A stretch of DNA of 64,000 nt, taken from positions 1 to 64,000 of the forward strand of contig NZ_VKAC01000010.1 of assembly GCF_008041935.1 (NCBI RefSeq). Direction: 5' to 3'. The DNA is from Quadrisphaera setariae. Lineage in GTDB: Bacteria; Actinomycetota; Actinomycetes; Actinomycetales; Quadrisphaeraceae. This document shows positions 52,361 through 60,474 of this stretch, piece after piece (positions within the stretch are counted from its first letter, which is position 1; every line of letters starts with the position of its first letter). The notes under the pieces were generated by a model. It was not told the origin of the DNA. It worked only from the letters and a program-made list of their open reading frames with translations, and made no database searches. The translations under genes and the position numbers were made by a program.

Positions 52361-52780
52361 TCAGCCGAGCCCGACCTGATCAGGGGCGAGCGCCACGGCG
52401 TACTTGTCACCGATCACGGATGGGGTCTTGACGACCACCAGCACGGCGTCGGTGATCGCCGTGAAGTCGGTCTTGGTGTGGGGAAGGACCACGATGATGT
52501 CGCCAGTGCGCCACTCCTCGCCGCCGATGCGGATGCGTCCTGCGACCACCACGGTCGCCTCAGTGGCCAGCCGGTGCTCGTGGAGAGGTTCGTGCGTCCC
52601 TGCTCGCACGTGCTTGACAGCCACTTCAGCACCAGCGCAGCGCATCGCCGCGGGTGCGAAGTCCCCGATGAACCAGCCGCCCTTCATGTCCTCGAGGCGG
52701 TGGTGCTGGAGGGCAGAAGGCCGGCTGCGCGGCGCGTCGATGGAGAGCACGACGTCGCGGTGCTCGGTGCTGGTGCTCAT
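52361..52780 (-). CDS. Cupin-domain protein
   Basis: This 139-residue protein has a single cupin barrel: a metal-binding-like HEPLHEH segment (residues about 62-68) and RTGDIIVVLPHTKTDF for the second motif. It may bind or isomerise a sugar nucleotide or sense a small ligand. It is the last gene of the minus-strand glycosylation island and has its own promoter 8 bases before the ATG, so its transcript is probably leaderless. Confidence 0.75.
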   Translation of the reverse strand: MSTSTEHRDVVLSIDAPRSRPSALQHHRLEDMKGGWFIGDFAPAAMRCAGAEVAVKHVRAGTHEPLHEHRLATEATVVVAGRIRIGGEEWRTGDIIVVLPHTKTDFTAITDAVLVVVKTPSVIGDKYAVALAPDQVGLG

Positions 52781-52788
52781 GTCACCTC

Positions 52789-52815
52789 ATCGGCGTAGTG
52801 GGCCGAGGGCTTGAG
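52789..52815 (-). promoter_or_regulatory. FliA-type promoter of the cupin gene
   Basis: On the minus strand CTCAAG, 15 bases, GCCGAT, an exact match to the consensus seen in this window. The -10 ends 8 bases before the ATG. Confidence 0.72.
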
Positions 52816-52836
52816 CCGGTAGCTCCGGGGCGCGGC

Positions 52837-53586
52837 TCAGGCGGGGATGCCGAGGACCTGGGTGAGGTAATCGGGGCGGTTGCTCCGGAGCCACGACAGG
52901 CCTTCGTCCAGGAGGTCCTGGCTGCTCTTCCCCTGCCCGGTGCCGCGCTGGCCGACGTGGTGGACGTAGGAGCGGCTCACGAAGTGCCGGTATCCGAGCC
53001 GCTGCAGGTCCCACGAGATGAGGTCGTCCTGGAACCAGTTGGTGGCCTGGAAGCGCCCCACCTCCTCGAAGACGCTGCGCTGCATCCAGGCGACGACGGG
53101 GGCGATCATGGCCGTCTCGACGACGCTGCCCTCGGAGGCGAACCCGATCCCGGCCCTAGCGGAACCGTTGGCCTCGCGGATGTTCTGGGCGCCCTTCACG
53201 AAGTTCGACCTGACACCCACCATGCCCACCCGGAGGCTGTCGACGTGCTGGGTGAGCATGAGCGCGTCCTCGAGCAGCAGCCGGAGGGAGTCGGGGTGGA
53301 AGATGGTGTCGTCACCGACGAAGACCAGGTCCTCTGAGTCCGTCTGGTCCGTGCACCAGTTCCACGCCTCGCTGCAGGTCGTGAGCCCCTCAGGCCGCTT
53401 CAGGAGGCGGACGGAGGGGTTGTCGGGGAGGTGCCGCGGCTCCTCCGGGCCGTCCCAGGCGACGATCACCTCGAAGCCGGGTGCGTACTCCTTCAGTGAG
53501 GCCAGGAGGACTCGCAGGTCACCCCAGACCCGCTGCTTGTCTCCTGACTCCCACCGGCGATAGGTGGGCACGAGCAACGAAACCAT
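52837..53586 (-). CDS. Family 2-like glycosyltransferase
   Basis: This 249-residue protein has a GT-A fold: VSLLVPTYRRWESGD at the N-terminus, SLKEYAPGFEVIVAWDG, then LVFVGDDTIFHPDS, where GDD serves as the DxD-like motif, and a late GRFQATNWFQDDLISWDL, the likely acceptor/catalytic segment. No membrane segment. It is in the glycosylation island, 24 bases after the epimerase gene. It probably adds one sugar to the flagellin glycan (inference). Confidence 0.75.
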   Translation of the reverse strand: MVSLLVPTYRRWESGDKQRVWGDLRVLLASLKEYAPGFEVIVAWDGPEEPRHLPDNPSVRLLKRPEGLTTCSEAWNWCTDQTDSEDLVFVGDDTIFHPDSLRLLLEDALMLTQHVDSLRVGMVGVRSNFVKGAQNIREANGSARAGIGFASEGSVVETAMIAPVVAWMQRSVFEEVGRFQATNWFQDDLISWDLQRLGYRHFVSRSYVHHVGQRGTGQGKSSQDLLDEGLSWLRSNRPDYLTQVLGIPA

Positions 53587-53610
53587 GGTGTCTCCGCTCT
53601 GGGCTGAGGA

Positions 53611-54588
53611 TCAGGAGGTGGTGAGTCGGTCAGAGGAGGTGATGGAGACTTCTGTGATCTCCAGAGGCTGCTTGGTGGGCTGAGCGGGGATGCGCACCGA
53701 GGTGTTCGCCCTGTCTCGCAGGGAGGCGAGGGCCACCGGCAGCTCCGTGAAGAGGCTCCGCTTGCGCTCCCAGTCGGCTACGCACGGGAAGTGGTTCCAC
53801 GTCTCCATGGTTTCCCGAGGACGGTAGGGACGGGCTCCCCAGTGCACCGGCACCTCGGCGCCGAGCATGAGGGAGACGACGCCGACGAACTCCTTGAGCC
53901 GCAGGACTTCGCCCGGGACTCGGAAGCTCGGGGCCTCGTGGCTCGCGGCGGAGAGGGTGGCGAGCAGGGCGTCCACCACGTCGTCGATGTGGATCATCTC
54001 GATGACCTGCCCACCCGGCGACATCTGCAGCGCGACGCCCGTCTCGCTGGCGTCGACCAGGAGCCGCAGCAGCTTCTTCCGCTCGTCAGCCGGGCCGTAG
54101 GTGTCGGGGAACTCGACGGTCGCGGCTCTGACACCGCAGCACTCTGCGTAGAACTGCACGATGTCGACGAAGGCCTGCTTCGTCGCCGCGTACAGGGAGG
54201 ACGGACCGTACGGGCGGCTGTCGTGGTGCTGCCAGACGCTGCCCACGTTGACGAAGCGCACGCCCTCGAGGTGCGACAGCGCCTGGAGGAGCTGGGTGCC
54301 CATGATCACGTTGGCGTCGAGGAGGTGGCCGACGGTCGAGTCGTCGTGGACCTGGATCGACTGCGCCGCGAGGTGGAAGCAGACGTCCGGCGCGTACGAC
54401 CTGACCTCCCCGGTCCAGGAGCCGGAAGCGTCCGCTGTGATCACGTGGGCCCTCGAGGCCATCCACTCCGGGATGCGTGAAGTGCCCCGGACCACGATCG
54501 CGACCTCTGCTCCCATGGACATGAGGCGGCTCGTGAGGTGCATCCCCATGAAGCCGGTGGCGCCTGTGACGACGACCTTGAAAGGCAT
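53611..54588 (-). CDS. NAD-dependent sugar-nucleotide epimerase/dehydratase
   Basis: This 325-residue extended SDR has VVVTGATGFMGMHL, FHLAAQSIQVHDD, the NVGSVW serine segment and the catalytic Tyr-x-x-x-Lys (LYAATK). The fold acts on NDP-hexoses as a 4,6-dehydratase, epimerase or 4-ketoreductase; which of these is not clear. The ATG has AGAGGAAG upstream; a start 21 codons earlier is less likely. A 3,6-dideoxyhexose 4-ketoreductase would fit beside the ColD-like gene. Confidence 0.8.
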   Translation of the reverse strand: MPFKVVVTGATGFMGMHLTSRLMSMGAEVAIVVRGTSRIPEWMASRAHVITADASGSWTGEVRSYAPDVCFHLAAQSIQVHDDSTVGHLLDANVIMGTQLLQALSHLEGVRFVNVGSVWQHHDSRPYGPSSLYAATKQAFVDIVQFYAECCGVRAATVEFPDTYGPADERKKLLRLLVDASETGVALQMSPGGQVIEMIHIDDVVDALLATLSAASHEAPSFRVPGEVLRLKEFVGVVSLMLGAEVPVHWGARPYRPRETMETWNHFPCVADWERKRSLFTELPVALASLRDRANTSVRIPAQPTKQPLEITEVSITSSDRLTTS

Positions 54589-54701
54589 GTGTGCTTCCTC
54601 TGGTCTGGTAGGGGGTGTCCGGCTGGCTCTCCGGTGCGCCTGCGTGACCACCGCTGCTTACCGCAGCCGGGACCGTCGCTGGAGGAGCCGCGCCGGTGCT
54701 G

Positions 54702-55934
54702 TCAGCGCAGACCGCCGAGGACGTCGGCGACCTCGAGCAGCGCGCCGTCCAGGGCGTAGTGGTGGTTGCCGAGGTAGAAGCCGTCCACGTGGACCTGGTC
54801 GGCGTTCGGCAGGGGAGCAGACACGTCGGCGTTGAGGTGACGCATCACCGGGTTCCTGGCGAAGTTCCCGGCGACCACGGGCCGCGTCTGGACACCGGCG
54901 GCTGCGAGCGCGGCGACGACTTCGTCGCGGCGACCGGCAAGGTGCCCCTCGAGGACGCAGGAGAAGCCGAACCAGCTGCTCTCTCCCACCTCCTGCTGGA
55001 GCCGGACACCGGGGACCGACGACATCGCGTCCCGGAAGGCATCGGCGTTCGCCCGGCGGATGGCGACCATCGTCGGGAGCTTCTCCAGCTGGTGGAGACC
55101 CACGGCCCCGGACATCTCCAGCGGGCGGACGTTGTAGCCGGGGAGCACGAAGTGGAAGAGGTCGTGGAACCCGTGGACGCCCGCGGAGCGCAGAGCGCTG
55201 TCCGCCGGGAGGTTGCGCGTCCACCCGTGGGAGCGCAGGGACAGGAGCATGTCGCGGAGGTGGTCGTCGTCCGTGACGATGACGCCCCCCTCCATCGTGG
55301 AGATGTGGTGGGAGAAGAAGGTGCTGAAGGTGCCCATCAGGCCGAAGGTCCCTGCAGACCGGTCGTCGAAGGTCGCCCCCATCGACTCGCAGTTGTCTTC
55401 CAGGACCACCAGACCGCAGTCGTCCGCCAGCTGCTGCAGGTCGTCGAAGCGGTTGGGGTTGCCCAGGAGGTTCACGGCCATCAGACCCTTGGTGCGCGGG
55501 CCGCAGCGCTCCCTGGCGGCGTCGAGGTCGATGTTCAGGGTCAGCGGGTCGACGTCCACGAGGACCGGACGCAGCCCGTACTGGGCCAGCGGGTAGTACG
55601 TCGTCGCCCACGAGACGGCGGTGACGAGGACCTCGTCGCCAGGGTTGAGGTCGATCCGGTCGTCGAGCACGGCGGCTGCGACCATGAGGAGGTTGGCGCT
55701 GCTACCGGAGTTGACCATCACTGCGTGCGCGGCGCCGAACTGCTCTGCGAAGGCGTGCTCGAAGGCGTGGACGTGCGCACCCATGGTGAACTGGCCCGAA
55801 GCGATGACCTCCTGGAGGGCCGCGTACTCGCGGTGGTCCCACGTGCTGGTGGCGAGGGGCAGGGCCAACGGGGCCGGGGCTGCGCTCAAGCGGTCGACGC
55901 GCAGCTCGGAGACCTGAGCGGGGGTCGTGGTCAC
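54702..55934 (-). CDS. DegT/DnrJ/EryC1-family PLP enzyme with His for Lys: probable NDP-4-keto-6-deoxyhexose 3-dehydratase (ColD-like)
   Basis: This 410-residue protein has the sugar-aminotransferase fold (VNSGSSANLLMVAA, AVSWATTYYP, LEDNCESMGATF). The lysine that normally holds PLP, in SF(x)3K(x)5EGG, is here His209 in STFFSHHISTMEGG. This exchange marks the 3-dehydratases ColD (GDP-colitose) and E1 (CDP-ascarylose type) rather than aminotransferases. No ferredoxin-type Cys cluster is evident, favouring the ColD type. The GTG start overlaps the stop of the GDP-fucose-synthase-like gene, its likely pathway partner. Confidence 0.8.
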   Translation of the reverse strand: MTTTPAQVSELRVDRLSAAPAPLALPLATSTWDHREYAALQEVIASGQFTMGAHVHAFEHAFAEQFGAAHAVMVNSGSSANLLMVAAAVLDDRIDLNPGDEVLVTAVSWATTYYPLAQYGLRPVLVDVDPLTLNIDLDAARERCGPRTKGLMAVNLLGNPNRFDDLQQLADDCGLVVLEDNCESMGATFDDRSAGTFGLMGTFSTFFSHHISTMEGGVIVTDDDHLRDMLLSLRSHGWTRNLPADSALRSAGVHGFHDLFHFVLPGYNVRPLEMSGAVGLHQLEKLPTMVAIRRANADAFRDAMSSVPGVRLQQEVGESSWFGFSCVLEGHLAGRRDEVVAALAAAGVQTRPVVAGNFARNPVMRHLNADVSAPLPNADQVHVDGFYLGNHHYALDGALLEVADVLGGLR

Positions 55935-56935
55935 GCGGTCACCGCCGCGCCGAGGAAGTGCTCGTAGGTGGCTCGCATGCCGTCCTCCAGCGTGGTGGTG
56001 GGGTTCCAGCCGAAGCGCTGCGCCGGCCGGGAGTCCATGAGCTTCTGGTGCATTCCCGAGGGCGCCGTCGTGTCGTAGACGAAGCTCCCCTCGTAGCCGA
56101 TGACGGCACGGGCCGCCTCGTAGTACTCGGTGACGCTGTGGTCGGTCCCTGCACCGGCGTTGAGCACCGGTGGCATCTCGTCGAGCCGGTGGAGGCTCTG
56201 CACGATCCACCGGGCGAGGTCGCCGACGTAGGTGAACTCCCGCCTCGCCGTGCCGTCGCCCCAGACGGTCACCGTCGGGTCCCCCCTGCGGTGAGCCGCA
56301 TGGACCTTCGACAGGGCCGCTGCGACGAGGTGCGCCCTGTCCCCCTCGAAGTGGTCGCCCGGTCCGTAGAGGTTGGACGCGACGACTGCCCGGTAGGCGA
56401 GACCTCGCTCCTGGCTCGCGAACTGGCACAGGCGCGTCCCTGCGAGCTTGGCCAGGGCGTAGCCCTCGTTCGTGGGCTCCAGCGGAGCCTGCAGGAGATC
56501 GGTCTCCACGAGGGGCTGGCGGTGGTTCCGCGGATAGGTGCACGAGCTGCCCAGGTAGACGAGCCTGTGGATGCCGAGGCGCATGGCGGCGCGGAAGACC
56601 GCGCTGTCGATGGCGATGTTGTCCATGAGGAAGCCGGTCTGGTCGGCTGCGTTCGCCTTGATCCCCCCGACCTTGGCCGCGCAGTGGACGATGACGTCCG
56701 GCGAGGTCCGGGCGACCAGCCGAGCCGTCTCGGCAGGACTGGTGAGGTCGGCGGCGCTCCTGTGGGCGAATGTCACCTTGAGGTGAGGGTGCCGGTCGTT
56801 CCTGACCTCGGTCGCGATGGCCCTGGCCAGCATCCCGCCGCCACCGGTCACGAGCACCTTCAACGGCTTCGTCTCGGCTTCGGCAGGAAGGCTGATCACT
56901 GACGTCGCGCCGCCTTCGGTGATGACGATGCTCAT
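55931..56935 (-). CDS. GDP-L-fucose synthase-like (or GDP-L-colitose synthase-like) epimerase/reductase
   Basis: This 334-residue extended SDR has VLVTGGGGMLARAI, HCAAKVGGIKAN, the GSSCTYPR serine/cysteine segment, the catalytic Tyr/Lys (YALAKLAG) and SNLYGPGDHFE, all typical of GDP-fucose synthase (WcaG/Fcl), which epimerises C3/C5 and reduces C4 of GDP-4-keto-6-deoxymannose. The colitose enzyme ColC is a close relative, and the adjacent ColD-like gene makes that an attractive alternative. The first 25 residues are extra. GAGAGGAG precedes the ATG. No GDP-mannose 4,6-dehydratase is in the window. Confidence 0.85.
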   Translation of the reverse strand: MSIVITEGGATSVISLPAEAETKPLKVLVTGGGGMLARAIATEVRNDRHPHLKVTFAHRSAADLTSPAETARLVARTSPDVIVHCAAKVGGIKANAADQTGFLMDNIAIDSAVFRAAMRLGIHRLVYLGSSCTYPRNHRQPLVETDLLQAPLEPTNEGYALAKLAGTRLCQFASQERGLAYRAVVASNLYGPGDHFEGDRAHLVAAALSKVHAAHRRGDPTVTVWGDGTARREFTYVGDLARWIVQSLHRLDEMPPVLNAGAGTDHSVTEYYEAARAVIGYEGSFVYDTTAPSGMHQKLMDSRPAQRFGWNPTTTLEDGMRATYEHFLGAAVTA

Positions 56936-56992
56936 CGGGTGCTCCTCTCCCCGCGGAACTGGTCGTTCAGCGGTGCAGTGCGGTAGTCATCC

Positions 56993-57019
56993 ATCGGCCG
57001 GAAGGGCGACTGCCTTGAG
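56993..57019 (-). promoter_or_regulatory. FliA-type promoter of the sugar-nucleotide genes
   Basis: On the minus strand CTCAAG, 15 bases, GCCGAT, in the 112-base gap between the GT10-like gene and the fucose-synthase-like gene. It leaves a leader of about 50 bases with a good ribosome-binding site. Confidence 0.7.
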
Positions 57020-57047
57020 CCCTTCGGGTGACAGGGGTGGGTGGTGC

Positions 57048-58265
57048 TCACAGGTACGGGAGGAGATGGGGTTGGATGCGGTCCTCCACGACTCGCCAGG
57101 CGCGAGCACGCTCGTAGTTGTCCCGCACGGCGTCTAGGCGCTCTGCGTAGTGCTCGGGTGTCGCTGTCCGCAGCGCGGCCTGGAGCTCCTCGAGCGTCTT
57201 GAACGTCAGGATCCCGTCGGGGTTGAAGTGGTTGAGGACCGCGGACGTGCCCCACCAGATGGGGATGGTCCCGGTGCGGAAGCAGTCGATGATCTTCTCG
57301 GAGAAGAAGTCGTCGGTCCACGTGTTCTCCACCGCGATCGAGTAGCGGTAGGGGAGGAGGGCGTCCGCCTTGTTCCTGACCTCGCCGAGGTTGGGCACGC
57401 CGTGCAGTCCTCGCCCGTACAGGTCGACACCCTGCAGGTGCGGGATCACGTGGTGCCTCATGCGGTGCCCGGACGTGAAGCCCTTGCCCGAGGCGACCAT
57501 CGAGACGTCGCGTGACTTCTCGGCCAGCCTCTGGTCCTCCGGTGGCACCCAGCACCCGGCCAGGGGCACGGTCACGGCCCGTGGGAGCGATCGCGCCAGG
57601 TGGGCGTCACTGGTGATGACGAGGTCGAAGAGGTTGGGGTTGGCGGTCACGAAAGCGGTGGCCTCCGAGTACACCTCGGGCGACTCGATCAGCCACGCGA
57701 CCTTGGTGTGCGCCCGGTAGGCGGCCGCCCGGGCGACGGAGAGGTTGGTGAAGACCACCACCGGATGCTTGACCGCGGGATCGAAGTCTCGCTCCCACGT
57801 CAGGACCCCCAGACCGTCGGCAGCGGGGTGGAAGTTGCTCAGCGACTCCAGCCGGTCCCCTGTCCACGGGTCGATGCCCTGCTCGTCGACGAGCGGGACG
57901 CGGATCTTCGTCGACGAGCTCGCACCGCCTCCGACGGAGGCCGAGTCGCCGGCCACCAGCACCGTCGGCTCAGAGCCCCGGGCGCGCACGGCGCTGAGCA
58001 CGGAGGAGACGTCGAGCACGTCGTAGTGGACGGTGAGGTCACCGTCCAGGCACCCGACCAGGGACTCCGTCGAGCCGTCCCTGGGGATGACGAGCTCGAC
58101 GTCCCACGTGCCACCCCTGCCCTCCCACTCCTGCACCACCGACTGCAGGGTGGCCAGCGTCTGGATGCTGCCCGCCGCGCCACCACGACCGATGACGACC
58201 GCGGTGCGACTCCTGTCGACGGTCGAGGACCGGCTAGCGGTGTTCGCGTCGCTCACGACGCTCAC
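57048..58265 (-). CDS. Family 10-like (fucosyltransferase-like) glycosyltransferase
   Basis: This 405-residue protein has no membrane segment. Its C-terminal third carries the GT10 donor-binding pattern (YSIAVENTWTDDFFSEKIIDCFRTGTIPIWWG), found in bacterial and animal alpha-1,3/4-fucosyltransferases that use GDP-fucose. The N-terminal 200 residues are divergent. It overlaps the GT2-TPR gene (GTGA) and precedes the genes for a GDP-fucose- or GDP-colitose-like donor, so it may transfer that sugar. Confidence 0.78.
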   Translation of the reverse strand: MSVVSDANTASRSSTVDRSRTAVVIGRGGAAGSIQTLATLQSVVQEWEGRGGTWDVELVIPRDGSTESLVGCLDGDLTVHYDVLDVSSVLSAVRARGSEPTVLVAGDSASVGGGASSSTKIRVPLVDEQGIDPWTGDRLESLSNFHPAADGLGVLTWERDFDPAVKHPVVVFTNLSVARAAAYRAHTKVAWLIESPEVYSEATAFVTANPNLFDLVITSDAHLARSLPRAVTVPLAGCWVPPEDQRLAEKSRDVSMVASGKGFTSGHRMRHHVIPHLQGVDLYGRGLHGVPNLGEVRNKADALLPYRYSIAVENTWTDDFFSEKIIDCFRTGTIPIWWGTSAVLNHFNPDGILTFKTLEELQAALRTATPEHYAERLDAVRDNYERARAWRVVEDRIQPHLLPYL

Positions 58266-60319
58266 CGCTGCTCCCCCATCAGGACGAGGGGGGTGGCGGC
58301 GGTGCTCGACAGGCTGATCCTCGCCGACGTGACCAGGGTGCTCGCGTCCAGGCCGTGCTGCTCGGCGTGGCTGCGCAGGACGAGGAGGTCCCGCGGGTCC
58401 GTGTGAGCGACCAGACGGGAAACCTGCTCCGGCGCGTCGTGCTCTCCGAGGACGGAGGCGAGCACGAGCCAGGCCATCACACGGTCGGCGACCGGCATGG
58501 ACTGGTTCTCGCCCAGCCCTCGCAGCGCGCACACCTCCTCGAGGCCGAGCTCTCGTGCCCGGACGCTCCAGGCCAGCGCGACGGTCCACGCGGCACGGGC
58601 GGCGAACAGGTTGCCTGCGACCACGGGCCGCCGGTCGTGGGGGTTCGCCTCGTGGAGGGCCTCGAACCACTCGAGGGCGACGACGGGGTGCATCGCCGAG
58701 GCCTCGCGGATCGTGCGCTCGATGAACTGGTTGGGCGCGATCCCGGCGATCTCGACGAGGCGCCGGCCGGCTGCGCTGACCGCGTTGACGATGAGGTCGA
58801 ACGGCACGGCGTCGGAGGCGGTGCGCACCAGGTCCAACAGGAGGTCCGCTCCGGTGTGCGGGTCTCCGAGGCTGATCTTCGCCGCTGCCTCGATGACCTG
58901 GGCGCGAGCGGGGTCGAAGGGCATGCCCCAGGGGTCCGTGCCGCCACCGTCGGTGAGCGAGCTGACCGCGTCGAGCGCGGCCGTCGGCTCGTTGAGCTTG
59001 ATGTGCTTTCGAGCGCGGTACACGGCGATGTTGCCGGGGGCCTCGCCGCTGGAGGCCATGACCTCCAGCCACGGCTCGACCTCGTCGGTGCGGTGACTGG
59101 CGAGCAGCACCTCGAGGGCTGCACGCCCACCGATGACGATCGAGGTGGGGTTGCCGGGGGTGGTGCGGAGCTCCTCCAAGACCTCCAGCGCCTCGTCGGT
59201 CTTGCCCGCCCACAGAAGGGTGCGGCCCTGGTTGCTCAGGAGGACCGCGCGCTCCGGGTCGCCCTTCGGGGTCGCCTCGAGCTCCTTGGTGGACAGGGCG
59301 AGGTTGCGCATCGCCTTGTTGCGCTCTGCCGTCCGCTGGGGCTGGTAGCCGCTGTGCATCAGGCGGACCGGAGGCTGCTGCGGCGACATGCCTCGAGCGG
59401 GGATCCCGGGCAGCGCCAGCGGGTACTCGTGGAGCGCTCCCGTCCACCGGTAGTACCCGCGGCGGAAGATCCGGGAGGGCTGGGTCGTCAGGCCCGTCGT
59501 GCTGCCGCGGTGCGCCGTCGAGATGATCGTGATGGAGATCTGGTCGTACGGATCGGTGTCGAGCTGGCGGCGCCAGGCATCGACGTCGCCCTCCATCACC
59601 TCGTCGGCGTCGACCTGGATGACCCAGTCACTCGTCGCGTGTTCGAGAGCGCGGTTGCGGGCGTCCCCGAAGTGGTCGTTCCAGTACCCCTCGACCACCA
59701 CGACCCCGTGGGAGCGGGCGATGTCCACGGTGCGGTCGGTGCTCCCGGTGTCGTAGACGACCACCTCGTCGACGAAGGGAACGAGGGCGGTGAGGCACTC
59801 GTCGAGCACCTCTTCCTCGTCCTTGACGATCATCACGGCACTGATCGTCCGCCGAGCCGTGACCTCCTGGGCGGACTCCCGGAGGCGCAGACCGGTAGCC
59901 CCCACCCACGAGCTGCGGCTCGCGCGCACATCCGTCACAGCACGCGGGACCACCAGGATGCTCCGCCCGTGGGCGCCCACCACGCTGATGGTCTGGCTGT
60001 GGACGCGTGCGCGTTCACGCACAGCGGCCGGCCAACCGGTGGAGAAGGCGGCGCTCGTGGGTGCGACCAGCACGAGCGCCCTGGCGCTCGCCTCGGACGC
60101 CGCGGCACCGTCCAGCGCTGCGGCTTCCGACACGCGGACCGTGCGGGTGCGACGTGCGAGGTGGCTGGGAAGGGACGTCGCACGAGCGGACACGACCACG
60201 ACCTGGCAGCCGCCCCCGGTGCGCACGACCTGCTGCACGCACCGCACCAGCGCATCAGGGGTGGTGCTGTCGATGAGGACGACGGTGATGTCTTCGCTCG
60301 CAGGAGGAGTGATGTCCAT
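58262..60319 (-). CDS. Family 2 glycosyltransferase with TPR-like repeats, probable flagellin glycosyltransferase
   Basis: This 685-residue protein has an N-terminal segment of about 150 residues, a central GT2 domain (ISAVMIVKDEEEVLDECL, VVYDTGSTDRTVDIARSHG, IQVDADEV as DxD-type motif, then WTGALHEYP) and a helical TPR-like C-terminal half (about 330-685). SunS/glycan-type enzymes of this architecture glycosylate proteins. It diverges from fliC, with its promoter in the shared gap, which makes flagellin the likely acceptor (inference). Confidence 0.78.
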   Translation of the reverse strand: MDITPPASEDITVVLIDSTTPDALVRCVQQVVRTGGGCQVVVVSARATSLPSHLARRTRTVRVSEAAALDGAAASEASARALVLVAPTSAAFSTGWPAAVRERARVHSQTISVVGAHGRSILVVPRAVTDVRASRSSWVGATGLRLRESAQEVTARRTISAVMIVKDEEEVLDECLTALVPFVDEVVVYDTGSTDRTVDIARSHGVVVVEGYWNDHFGDARNRALEHATSDWVIQVDADEVMEGDVDAWRRQLDTDPYDQISITIISTAHRGSTTGLTTQPSRIFRRGYYRWTGALHEYPLALPGIPARGMSPQQPPVRLMHSGYQPQRTAERNKAMRNLALSTKELEATPKGDPERAVLLSNQGRTLLWAGKTDEALEVLEELRTTPGNPTSIVIGGRAALEVLLASHRTDEVEPWLEVMASSGEAPGNIAVYRARKHIKLNEPTAALDAVSSLTDGGGTDPWGMPFDPARAQVIEAAAKISLGDPHTGADLLLDLVRTASDAVPFDLIVNAVSAAGRRLVEIAGIAPNQFIERTIREASAMHPVVALEWFEALHEANPHDRRPVVAGNLFAARAAWTVALAWSVRARELGLEEVCALRGLGENQSMPVADRVMAWLVLASVLGEHDAPEQVSRLVAHTDPRDLLVLRSHAEQHGLDASTLVTSARISLSSTAATPLVLMGEQR

Positions 60320-60328
60320 GTGGCGCTC

Positions 60329-60355
60329 ATCGGCGCCGCAGCCCTCGGCCTTGAG
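60329..60355 (-). promoter_or_regulatory. FliA-type promoter of the GT2-TPR/GT10 genes
   Basis: On the minus strand CTCAAG, 15 bases, GCCGAT. The -10 ends 10 bases before the ATG, and no ribosome-binding site is evident, so the transcript should be leaderless or nearly so. Confidence 0.72.
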
Positions 60356-60391
60356 CCGAATGGGGGACGCCGCGATGAGCGCGAGGAAATC

Positions 60392-60417
60392 CTCACGTGC
60401 ACCGGTCGCGGACCGAT
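60392..60417 (+). promoter_or_regulatory. FliA-type promoter of fliC (14-base spacer)
   Basis: CTCACG, 14 bases, ACCGAT. The match is weaker than the others and the spacer one base short, as for flgN. It would start a leader of about 58 bases. Confidence 0.45.
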
Positions 60418-60424
60418 GGACGGG

Positions 60425-60474
60425 GTGTCAGCCCACGGACGGGCTCGATCAGCACCACTGACACTCACGGAGGA
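60425..60474 (+). promoter_or_regulatory. fliC leader with nested hairpin and GGA motifs (candidate CsrA site)
   Basis: The outer arms GTGTCAG (60425-60431) and CTGACAC (60458-60464) pair over 7 bp. Inside, GCCC and GGGC (60431-60444) close a hexaloop ACGGAC that presents GGA at its apex. A second GGA lies in the Shine-Dalgarno GGAGGA (60469-60474), 4 bases after the outer stem. This layout, one GGA in a hairpin and one in the ribosome-binding site, is that of CsrA-controlled flagellin leaders. Confidence 0.5.

Noticed and set aside
51946-52798. Plus-strand open frames antisense to the cupin gene.
   Set aside because: The opposite strand encodes a clear cupin with its own promoter; the plus-strand products have no family features.
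54702-55934. Annotation as a sugar aminotransferase.
   Set aside because: The PLP lysine is replaced by His209, which points to the 3-dehydratase branch of the family.
52361-60319. Horizontal transfer of the glycosylation island by a mobile element.
   Set aside because: No integrase, transposase, terminal repeats or tRNA boundary are seen; codon use is only slightly looser than the surroundings and the promoters match the local flagellar consensus.
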